This document shows, piece after piece, positions 51,736 through 58,937 of a stretch of DNA of 64,000 nucleotides. Position numbers and translations under genes: made by a program. The DNA comes from an uncultured Dysosmobacter sp. (GTDB lineage: Bacteria; Bacillota; Clostridia; Oscillospirales; Oscillospiraceae). The stretch's first letter is position 1. Each line of letters opens with the position of its first letter. The stretch lies in the NCBI GenBank assembly GCA_934563745.1, contig CAKTHE010000004.1:39529-103528 (forward strand), read 5' to 3'. The notes under the pieces were generated by a model that saw only the letters and a list, made by a program, of their open reading frames with translations, was not told the origin of the DNA and ran no database searches.

Positions 51736-51750
51736 TGGCCCGAATGTTGC
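51736..51750 (+). promoter_or_regulatory. Sigma-54 promoter of the permease/UxaA operon
   Basis: TGGCCCGAATGTTGC, preceded by C and followed by T, has the -24 GG and -12 GC ten bases apart and fits the consensus TGGCAC-N5-TTGC with one substitution. It lies 58 bp before the permease start and beside a divergent sigma-54 activator gene. Confidence 0.85.
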
Positions 51751-51807
51751 TCTATGGTTGGCGTCGACATCGCATGGATCCATAGAACAGATTAAGGAGG
51801 AGTTTTT

Positions 51808-53100
51808 TTGAGTACACAGGCAAGTGAAAAAATCGGCCTTTCATCCACAGCGCTTTTGCTGGTGGGTACGGTGATCGGCTCGTCTATTTTTATGGCGACG
51901 GGCTATCAGGCGGCCGGCATATGACCGGGCGTCTGGCTGGTGTATATCATCGGGGCCGTTTTGACCATTCCTATCTGCTTTCAGAGTGCCCAGACCGGCT
52001 GCGTGCTCCCGATGACCGGCTCCAACATTGAGATGATCCGGCGCACCACCGGGCCGTTCAGCTCGTTTATGTACGGCTGGATCTATATTTGCTGGGTGGC
52101 TGTCTACGTTCCGTACTGTGCGCACTCCATCACAAAATTTTTGCTGCTGTATTTCCCGAATCTCAACACCAGCCTGACGGCCATTGTGATCATCGTGATC
52201 TTCGGTGTTGTCAACTGCTTTGGACTGAAGGCGGCCGCCATTTTGCAGAATGTGATCGTGGGTGTTTTGGCAGTGGCTATGGTGGTATTTTTCTTCGGCG
52301 GCATTCCCTATTTCCATATGGAGAACCTGACGCCGCTGTTCCCCATGGGGTCCGCGGCCGTGATCGGCCAGATCATGCCCGGTTATTTCGGCTATGTGGG
52401 GCTGTTCACCATCACCGAATGGGCCGGTGAGATCGAAAACCCGCAAAAGACGCTGCCCAAGGCGCTGGGGATCAGCATGGGCGCGATTACGGTGCTGTAT
52501 ATTCTGGTGTGCGTGGCGCTGTGTGCCATTGCGCCTTACTCGGAGCTGGGCATGGATGCGGCGGTCGGCGTTGTGGCAAAGCGGATTTTCCCGGCTCCGG
52601 TGGCCCTGCTGATCAACCTGGGGGCGATTTTTGCGGTATCCTCGTCCCTGAACGGCATGATGGTGGTGCTCTCCCGGGAAGTCAACGCCATGGCCAATCA
52701 CGGCATGCTGCCCCGGGTTCTGGGCAAAAGCTCGAAAAAGCGCAACGCGCCTTACGCGGCGATCCTTCTGGCTGTGGCGGTTGGAATCGTGATCAGCCTG
52801 ATCAGCGACAGCGTTCTGGCCTATATGGATGCGGTGACGCTGTTCATTATGATCAACTGCATTCATTCCGCTGCGGCCTCGCTGCGGATCCGCAAATGCA
52901 TGCCCCAGGAGTACGAGCAGGCGGCCTATAAGCTTACGGGCGGCTGGTACTATTTCTGGCCGGTGACAATGATCATTACCTGCGGGATCATGTTTGTGCT
53001 CTCTTATATGGATGTGCCCCAGATGACCCTGCCCATGCTGGCGATCATCGCGGCGGGCGTTGCGATTTATGCGGTCCGTTCGAAGCGGATCGCCCGGTAA
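51808..53100 (+). pseudogene. APC-family amino acid permease interrupted by in-frame TGA
   Basis: The frame from TTG 51808, seven bases after AAGGAGG, to TAA 53100 would encode a 430-residue amino acid/polyamine permease. Codon 39 (51922-51924) is TGA, inside the first membrane helices: GYQAAGI, stop, PGVWLVYIIGAVLTIP. The upstream part carries the helix 1 motif LLVGTVIGSSIF of the family, so it is real coding sequence. GGA or TGG would each need one change to give TGA. A restart at GTG 51940 would lose helix 1 and its substrate-binding G-x-G region, so a working product is unlikely without readthrough. The rest (12 helices) is intact. Confidence 0.82.
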
Positions 53101-53126
53101 CCAAAACGGATTCAGGAGGAGAAACC

Positions 53127-53978
53127 ATGAGTTTTTTAGGATATAAACGTGAAAACGGCTGGTACGGTACGCGCAATTTTGTGGGGATCATCTCCCTGGG
53201 CAGCTGTACCAACGATCCCGCCCGGGATATTGCGGAAATGGTGGATGGAACGGTGTATCTGGGGCAGGATACCGCCTGTCAGAATGGCGCGGCCGATGAA
53301 GTGATTTATTACCGCACGATGGCCAACATCGGAAAAAATCCCAATCTGGCTGCAGTGCTGCTGGTGGGGCCGACCTGCGAATGCATCAACAGCTCCCGGA
53401 TCCGGGAGGAGATCGAAACAACCGGCAAGCGCGTGGAATGGGTTTCCATTCACGACGAGGGCGGCGTGATCGGCTGTATCGGAAGAGGAATGCGCCTGGC
53501 CCAGGAAATGGTCAGCGAGGTCAGCCGGATCCAGCCGGAATGGGCGGATGACAAATATCTGCGCCTGGGCCTGACCTGCGGCGGCTCCACGCCGCTGCGG
53601 GAGGTGGTTCCCTACGGTGCCCGCCCGGAGGGCAAGGGCCTGTTCTTCATTGACGCCCCGGGAAATGACCTTGCGTGCATGCTGAGTCTGGTAGCCGCCG
53701 GCTGCAATGTGATCTCCTATTCCACGGAGAGCTGCTGCCCCTACGGCGTGCCCTTCGTCCCGGTGATCAAGGTAACCTGCAACGATACGCACCTGGAGCA
53801 GTACAGCGACATGCTGGACTACTGCGTGGATACGGATATGGCCGTTACGGATCTGGATGCGGCCGGCGCGACGTTTTATCAGAAGGTGCTCAGCGTGGCG
53901 TCCGGAGAGATGACCAAAAACGAGATCATCAAATATTACAACACCAACCGGATCCTCAACGTGAATCCCATGGCGTAA
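53127..53978 (+). CDS. UxaA family hydro-lyase, compact C-terminal (catalytic) subunit
   Basis: The 283-residue protein matches the large UxaA/altronate-dehydratase C-terminal domain: FLGYKRENGWYGTRNFVGIISLGSCTNDPARDIA, then LVGPTCECINSSRIREEIETTGKRVEWVSIHDEGG and LTCGGSTP, with conserved cysteines likely to bind metal. At 283 residues it is clearly shorter than the usual 380-400; the middle section after LTCGGS is abbreviated. The SAF-domain half is encoded separately 11 bp downstream. It is the second gene of the sigma-54 operon, so it should act on the compound brought in by the permease; the substrate is unknown. Confidence 0.8.
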   Translation: MSFLGYKRENGWYGTRNFVGIISLGSCTNDPARDIAEMVDGTVYLGQDTACQNGAADEVIYYRTMANIGKNPNLAAVLLVGPTCECINSSRIREEIETTGKRVEWVSIHDEGGVIGCIGRGMRLAQEMVSEVSRIQPEWADDKYLRLGLTCGGSTPLREVVPYGARPEGKGLFFIDAPGNDLACMLSLVAAGCNVISYSTESCCPYGVPFVPVIKVTCNDTHLEQYSDMLDYCVDTDMAVTDLDAAGATFYQKVLSVASGEMTKNEIIKYYNTNRILNVNPMA

Positions 53979-53989
53979 GGAGGTATTTT

Positions 53990-54259
53990 ATGAAAGAGAA
54001 AAAGGTGCGTTATGCCCGGGTCTCCGAGGCCGACAACATCGGCCTTGCGCTGGTGGATCTGCATAAGGGCAAGGAACTGCATTTGGGCAGCACGGAGGTG
54101 ACGCTGCGGGAGGACATTCCTTATATGCATAAATTCAGCCTGTGTGCCATCCCCTGTGATGCGGACATTCTTAAAAAAGGTGAGGTGATCGGCCACGCCA
54201 CCCGGGCCATTGCCCCGGGTGAGCATGTGCACGTTCACAATATGCACGGCAACGTGTGA
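53990..54259 (+). CDS. UxaA family hydro-lyase, small N-terminal (SAF domain) subunit
   Basis: The 89-residue protein is a SAF domain of the kind that forms the N-terminal part of altronate and galactarate dehydratases: DNIGLALVDLHKGKEL, then IPYMHKFSLCAIPCDADILKKGEVIGHATRAIAPGEHVHVHNM with its closing histidines. The ATG at 53990 follows AAGGAGG. With the preceding gene it reconstitutes a two-subunit hydro-lyase, here in the order large then small, the reverse of a fused protein. Confidence 0.85.
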   Translation: MKEKKVRYARVSEADNIGLALVDLHKGKELHLGSTEVTLREDIPYMHKFSLCAIPCDADILKKGEVIGHATRAIAPGEHVHVHNMHGNV

Positions 54260-54283
54260 TTGATTCTGCTTTCCCTTCCTTAA

Positions 54284-54330
54284 ATAGCCCGACGGCCCCG
54301 GATGCATTGCATCCGGGGCCGTCGGGCTGC
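54284..54330. terminator. Long hairpin between convergent operons
   Basis: AGCCCGACGGCCCCGGATGC pairs perfectly with its downstream complement around ATT. It lacks a T-run but is very stable and lies between converging genes. Confidence 0.75.
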
Positions 54331-54352
54331 CTCCGGGAAAAAGCGGTTTGCC

Positions 54353-55225
54353 TTACGACAGCCCGGAGCGGTAATTGCTTTGCAGAAAGGTCTGAAAATC
54401 CTTCAGCGCGGAGGATTGGGGCATGGTCTCGTTCCAGACGGCCTTCACCATGCTGCGCAGCGGCGGATCTAGGGGAATGGTCACAATGTCGGACCACTCT
54501 TCCACCAGCTCCAGGGGCAGGATGGCGGCCAGAGTGCCGCCTACGATCACCTTGTGCAGCAGATTTTGCTGACTGGTGCGCAAAGATACGTGCAGGGGCC
54601 CCAGCATGACTGGGGTTTTGGCGTTCAGCGCGGCCAGCGGCAGATGCTGAATGTCCTGGTAGCACACGGTGCTTTTGTCGGCCAGGGGCGAGTCTTTGGC
54701 GACGCACAGTACCGTCTCGGCGGGATACAGGTCGAAGTAGCCCAGAGAGTTGAGCTGTGTGAGGGAGCTGTCCACTGTGATAGGGGTCAGGATGACATCA
54801 ATGGTTCCGTCGGCAACCATTTTGTAGGCGTCGTAGGAGGACAGCTCCCGCACCAGCAGGCGGATGTCCGGATAGGCCCGGTGAAAGGCCTGATACATTT
54901 CAGGATAAAAGTGGCAGCCGCAGGAGACGGCAATGCCCACCGAGAGGGAACGGTATTCCGTCTGCTCCTTGATGGAATCGATCTTGCTTTGCAGGGTGGT
55001 GAACACGCCGGAAAACTGGGAGAAGAGCTGGCTGAGCATCTGTCCGCTCTCCGTCAGCTCCAGACCGTTGTGGCAGCGCACGAACAGCGTCAGCCCCAGT
55101 TCCTGCTCCAGATCCCGCATCGAGCGGGAAAGGACCGTGCGCGAAATGTACAGCCGCTCCGCGGCGGCGGACAGGCTGCCGGCCTGGCATACGGCCATAT
55201 AGTATTCAATCTGCTTGAGCGTCAT
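54353..55225 (-). CDS. LysR family transcriptional regulator
   Basis: The 290-residue protein has the LysR helix-turn-helix (LKQIEYYMAVCQAGSLSAAAERLYISRTVLSRSMRDLEQELGLTLF) and a C-terminal periplasmic-binding effector domain. LysR proteins usually activate an adjacent gene in response to a small molecule. It lies just past the end of the flavoprotein operon on the same strand and converges with the UxaA operon, so either may be the target. AAGGAGG precedes the ATG. Confidence 0.9.
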   Translation of the reverse strand: MTLKQIEYYMAVCQAGSLSAAAERLYISRTVLSRSMRDLEQELGLTLFVRCHNGLELTESGQMLSQLFSQFSGVFTTLQSKIDSIKEQTEYRSLSVGIAVSCGCHFYPEMYQAFHRAYPDIRLLVRELSSYDAYKMVADGTIDVILTPITVDSSLTQLNSLGYFDLYPAETVLCVAKDSPLADKSTVCYQDIQHLPLAALNAKTPVMLGPLHVSLRTSQQNLLHKVIVGGTLAAILPLELVEEWSDIVTIPLDPPLRSMVKAVWNETMPQSSALKDFQTFLQSNYRSGLS

Positions 55226-55310
55226 AGTGGAATACCCTCCTTAAAATAAGATGCGGCTGCGCGCCCTTCGCGGCTGTCTGGAAGCGGCAATGGCCGCCGC
55301 TCCCAGACAG

Positions 55311-55354
55311 CCGGAAAGAGGGCCTGCGCACGTTGACGCAGGTCCTCTTTTTCC
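55311..55354. terminator. Bidirectional terminator of the SLC13-flavoprotein operon
   Basis: AAAGAGGGCCTGCG pairs with CGCAGGTCCTCTTT, with A- and T-rich flanks. It closes the minus-strand operon directly after the tetracysteine gene. From 55226 to 55310 only a further GC-rich hairpin is seen, with no gene. Confidence 0.85.
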
Positions 55355-55356
55355 GT

Positions 55357-55524
55357 TTACCGCTCACAGCGCCCGCAATTGTCGCAATACCCCTGGGTTT
55401 TGCAGGCGGGGAGATTCAGGAGCGCCTGGAAAAAATCATTGGGAAGTTCCGGCTGCGGCGCTCCGCCGGCGGAGGGGGGGAGACCGCCTGGGTTGCCGCG
55501 CGGAGGATTTTTTTCTTCCATCAT
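55357..55524 (-). CDS. 55-residue tetracysteine protein, last gene of the flavoprotein operon
   Basis: On the minus strand ATG (55524-55522) follows AAAGGAG by seven bases, and the frame stops at TAA 55359-55357, giving 55 residues. The first half is Pro/Gly-rich (NPPRGNPGGLPPSAGG). The C-terminus reads ACKTQGYCDNCGRCER, with cysteines 41, 47, 50 and 53 in a C-x5-C-x2-C-x2-C pattern suited to a [4Fe-4S] cluster or zinc. It begins 33 bases after the FAD oxidoreductase stop and ends at the operon terminator. I know no named family. It may be a small redox or metal partner of the flavoprotein. Confidence 0.72.
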   Translation of the reverse strand: MMEEKNPPRGNPGGLPPSAGGAPQPELPNDFFQALLNLPACKTQGYCDNCGRCER

Positions 55525-55557
55525 AAGCAAACTCCTTTCATCTGTGCGGGAAAAGGC

Positions 55558-57093
55558 TCAGCCCTTGTAGCTGTGGGTGTCGGAATCCACGATCACGCCC
55601 TGGTTGGCGCCAAACTGACGCACCTCATTGAGATAGCCCGCATGCTCCCGGGCCTTTTTGGCGAGGTCCGTGTACAGACCATACTCGTGGTCCACCACGT
55701 TCTGCGTATAGGACGGATCCGTGTACGGATTCCGGGGCAGGGGCACATCCTGATCCCGGGCCAGAATGTCCTGTACCTTTTTGATATCCACGGTGTGGGC
55801 CGTGGTCCCGTCGGCCACCGCCACGGCGGCGGCCACGCCGGCGGCCTGGCCGGTGCCGACGCACTGGGGGATCAGGTTGACATAGTCGATGCCCAGCTCA
55901 TCGGCGGAGATATGCCGGCCGGGGCAGAGCAGGTTTTCCGTCTTCTTGGGAAGGATCGCCCGATAGGGGATCTCCACCGGGCAGTTGTCGTTGATGAAGC
56001 AGATGGTGGAATGCCAGGCGATGACATCCTCCTGCTCCTTGGGGAAGGCAAAGTCGTTGGAGGTGATCACATATTCGCCGTCCAGACGGTAGGAGCAGCG
56101 CGTGCCCAGCTGAGGCGCGATGTCGTACAGGAATGCATTGCGGAAGGCGGCCGGGCAGGCTTCCCGCAGATAATCGATGGCCGTGCGGATCACATCCCGG
56201 GTCTCCATCTCGGTTTCTGTGCAGTCCTTGACGGTGGCACAGTCCCGCTCCGGGTGCCAGTTGTTGATCCAGCACACATCGTTGGTGGGACCGGGCAGCG
56301 GCGCCGCCCGGAAGCCGCAGATCCGGGAGAAGTTCTCCCGCAGGGCCTGGGCCGCTTGGGGGTTGACCTTCTTCCATTCGCAGAAGGCGGCCCAATCGCA
56401 GCCGCCCACGCGCCAGACCAGCGCGGTGGTGGCGCAGCGGGTCAGCTTGTCGGCCAGCCCGAAGTAGGGGCAGCCGGTCTGGCGGAAGATGTCGCCGTCG
56501 CCGGTGGCGTCGATGACGATCTTGGCGAGAACGGCCTTGCGGCCCTCTTTGCTTTCAAAGAATACGCCCTTGATGGTGTCGCCGTCCATAATGGGCCGGG
56601 TGCCCCAGGAATGGGCCATGACCTGAATGGAATCCTTATGCTCCAGCAGCATTTTGTCCATCTCGATCTTCAGCTGATTGGGCTCAAAGTAAACGGAGCG
56701 GACCAGGTGCAGCGGCAGGTGCGCGTCGGTGCTGAAGCAGTCGTGATAGTTTTTCCAGGCGGTGACCAGCGCCTGATCCTCACTGCCGGCCTGCTCCGTC
56801 GAGGGGCCCATGACTGCGCCGGGAATGTTGGCCATGCGGGTGAACCACTCCTCCTGCAGGCCGCGGACGTATTGCTTATTGTAGAAGCTGAGCCGGGGAA
56901 CCATAATGACATAGCCGCCGGTGACGTCGCCGCCCATATAGCCGTAGCGTTCCATCAGGACCACGTGCTTGCAGCCGGCCCGGGCCGCTGCGATGGCGGC
57001 GGAGTGACCGGCGGCGCCGCCGCCGACCACCAGAATGTCGCATTCGGTGTAGACCGGGATTTCCCGGCCGTCTTCAAAGACTGTCTTATTCAT
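55558..57093 (-). CDS. FAD-dependent oxidoreductase (FAD_oxidored family)
   Basis: The 511-residue protein begins with a dinucleotide fold, CDILVVGGGAAGHSAAIAAARAG, an ERYGYMGGDVTGGYVIMVP block typical of the family, and a second FAD contact in IVIDATGDGDIF. The C-terminal part has HISADELGIDYVNLIPQCVGTGQAAGVAAAVA. Members reduce or oxidise unknown organic substrates. It lies between an SLC13-type permease and a tetracysteine protein in one minus-strand operon, so it probably acts on the imported acid. ATG preceded by AAAGGAG. Confidence 0.88.
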   Translation of the reverse strand: MNKTVFEDGREIPVYTECDILVVGGGAAGHSAAIAAARAGCKHVVLMERYGYMGGDVTGGYVIMVPRLSFYNKQYVRGLQEEWFTRMANIPGAVMGPSTEQAGSEDQALVTAWKNYHDCFSTDAHLPLHLVRSVYFEPNQLKIEMDKMLLEHKDSIQVMAHSWGTRPIMDGDTIKGVFFESKEGRKAVLAKIVIDATGDGDIFRQTGCPYFGLADKLTRCATTALVWRVGGCDWAAFCEWKKVNPQAAQALRENFSRICGFRAAPLPGPTNDVCWINNWHPERDCATVKDCTETEMETRDVIRTAIDYLREACPAAFRNAFLYDIAPQLGTRCSYRLDGEYVITSNDFAFPKEQEDVIAWHSTICFINDNCPVEIPYRAILPKKTENLLCPGRHISADELGIDYVNLIPQCVGTGQAAGVAAAVAVADGTTAHTVDIKKVQDILARDQDVPLPRNPYTDPSYTQNVVDHEYGLYTDLAKKAREHAGYLNEVRQFGANQGVIVDSDTHSYKG

Positions 57094-57155
57094 AGATTAC
57101 TCCTTTGAAACGAGAATGTCCAGAATTCATACGGGAATCGGATCCGGAAAGCGGA

Positions 57156-58634
57156 TCAGAGAATGTAAGTGAACAGCATGCCCATCACATAGGCCACGGC
57201 CATAAAGACGAACGTGACCTGAACGCCCTTGGTCCAGATGAACTTCTGGTCGATCTCCGGACGGGAGAGAATGAAGGCCGCGTTGGTGGAGGCGGCCACC
57301 GTCCAGAAGGCATAGCCGGAGCACAGATTGGAGATGATGAGGATTACGTCGGGGTTGATGCCGGAGGTATTGGCCAGCTGGCAGACAAACGGGGTGACGA
57401 TGGGGCACACGGCCATGGTCAGAACCAGACCATTGGCGATCTGCGTGACCAAGGTGGAAAACACGACCACGATGGCCATCAGGATCCAGATGTTGGTCCC
57501 GCCAAAGACCGGGGAGAGCAGATCCACCAGCCAGGGACGAATGCCCAGCTCCGCATCCGAGGTGACCTTGCCCAGCATGACCAGAGCGCCGATCAGGGCG
57601 ATCATAGACCACATGGAGGACTGGGTCAGCATTTTGCCGATGGGAATATAATTTTCCTTGGTGCCGGGGCGGCGGATCAGGGCGCACAGCGCCGTGCCGA
57701 AGACCCAGATCCAGGAGTTGCCCAGGCAGGTGATCTGCGCATAGGCAGGGGCGTCCTTGGGATAGAGGGAGGTGAGCAGGATGTACGCGATGCAGCCCAG
57801 GATCAGGGCGATGATCGCCATCTGGTTGCGGGAGAAGTGATCCGGGGTCAGGCGCATGGCCTCGACCTTGTCAAGGTCCAGCTCCTTCAGAGGCTCCAGG
57901 TTGACCTTATACACCGTCTTCATCAAGATGACATAGACGATCATATAAACCATGGTGGCGGCAAACATGACCAGCATCCAGGTGCCTTCGTTGAAGGTGC
58001 GGCCATAGGGCTCCATGGCCGAGTTGATCATGGCGATGGTCATGACCTGGGGAGACTTGAAGGCAAAGAAGAAAATACCGGTGGCGGAGATATAGGTGCC
58101 CAGCAGGGTGAACTTGATGAAAGGATCGTTTTTGTCATACCCGCAGATATCGCGAATGGATTCCACCAGACCGAAGAACAGAATGTAGGTGGGAGGGCCG
58201 CCGACAAAAGCGCCCACGACGTAGGTGGTCAGGAACAGCATGACCATGGTGGCAACGGGCCGGCCGCGGCAGAGCTTGCTGGAAAGCAGCTTCTTGGCCA
58301 GAACGTTCATGGCGCCGGATTCCTTCAGGGCCAGGCAAAGCGCACCGCAGAACACCAGCTGGACCGTCGAGGTAGAGCCCAGCCAGGTGGCCAGCAGATC
58401 CGCACCGGAGTAATAGCCGTGGAACACCGTGGCCAGCAGAGCAAGCAGCGAACCGCTGAGCATATCGCCGTTGAAGCAGGTGATGATGATCAGACCGATC
58501 AGGACACCCAGCATTTTTACGCCCGTCACCGTGACGGAGCTGAAAGGCGGTACGATGTAGCCGAACAGGAACATGAAGGCGATGCCGATCGCCATGACCA
58601 GAGCATACGAACTGAATTTACGTTTTGCTTCCAT
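57156..58634 (-). CDS. SLC13/ion-transporter-superfamily permease
   Basis: The 492-residue membrane protein has about twelve to fourteen helices. It resembles the SLC13 divalent anion carriers: two inverted halves with NSAMEPYGRTFNEGT and a late AASTNAAFILSRPEID substrate-site-like segment. These carriers usually move dicarboxylates, or sulfate-like anions, with Na+. The first SNT motif is not obvious, so another branch of the ion-transporter superfamily is possible. It is the first gene of the flavoprotein operon and starts behind GGAGGAG. No other gene lies between it and the P-type ATPase promoter. Confidence 0.82.
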   Translation of the reverse strand: MEAKRKFSSYALVMAIGIAFMFLFGYIVPPFSSVTVTGVKMLGVLIGLIIITCFNGDMLSGSLLALLATVFHGYYSGADLLATWLGSTSTVQLVFCGALCLALKESGAMNVLAKKLLSSKLCRGRPVATMVMLFLTTYVVGAFVGGPPTYILFFGLVESIRDICGYDKNDPFIKFTLLGTYISATGIFFFAFKSPQVMTIAMINSAMEPYGRTFNEGTWMLVMFAATMVYMIVYVILMKTVYKVNLEPLKELDLDKVEAMRLTPDHFSRNQMAIIALILGCIAYILLTSLYPKDAPAYAQITCLGNSWIWVFGTALCALIRRPGTKENYIPIGKMLTQSSMWSMIALIGALVMLGKVTSDAELGIRPWLVDLLSPVFGGTNIWILMAIVVVFSTLVTQIANGLVLTMAVCPIVTPFVCQLANTSGINPDVILIISNLCSGYAFWTVAASTNAAFILSRPEIDQKFIWTKGVQVTFVFMAVAYVMGMLFTYIL

Positions 58635-58709
58635 GTGATCTCCTCCGTTTTCTCGATACGTCTTTGGAGTGGGAATAGGCCTTTTTCCCCTTCCATCTAC
58701 ACCTTAACA

Positions 58710-58767
58710 CAAAATATGCACAAAAGACTCCCGATGAGTGCGCACACCGCTGTGCAAAATATACACA
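58710..58767. promoter_or_regulatory. Direct repeats upstream of the SLC13 operon
   Basis: CAAAATATGCACA (58710-58722) and CAAAATATACACA (58755-58767) are spaced 45 bp apart, close to four helical turns. They lie about 80-130 bp from the SLC13 start codon, where a regulator would bind. No gene is present from 58635 to 58830. Confidence 0.55.
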
Positions 58768-58830
58768 CTTCGCGCGGCGCCTGCCGCAAAAGCGGACAGA
58801 AGCCCGGCCCGCGGCCATGCGGAAGAGTGC

Positions 58831-58859
58831 TTGTCAAGTTCGGTCGAAATTGCTATACT
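58831..58859 (+). promoter_or_regulatory. Promoter of the P-type ATPase gene
   Basis: TTGTCA and TATACT lie 17 bp apart, 78 bp before the GTG start. Confidence 0.72.
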
Positions 58860-58937
58860 ATTAAAACTAAAAGAAACGCTGCGGGTCGGGATCTTCGGAT
58901 CGCACGGCCTGCCGGAGCGTGGGAAGGAGAGAACGCT

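Noticed and set aside
51922-51924. TGA in the permease as a selenocysteine or tryptophan codon
   Set aside because: Many genes here use TGA as a normal stop (rnfD, rnfB, folC), so the code is standard. The site lies in a membrane helix next to PGVW, not a redox motif, and I could not identify a convincing SECIS hairpin after it.
57105-58937. N-terminal extension of the P-type ATPase frame
   Set aside because: The extension runs antisense through the SLC13 gene and has no ribosome site; the GTG at 58938 has both promoter and ribosome site.
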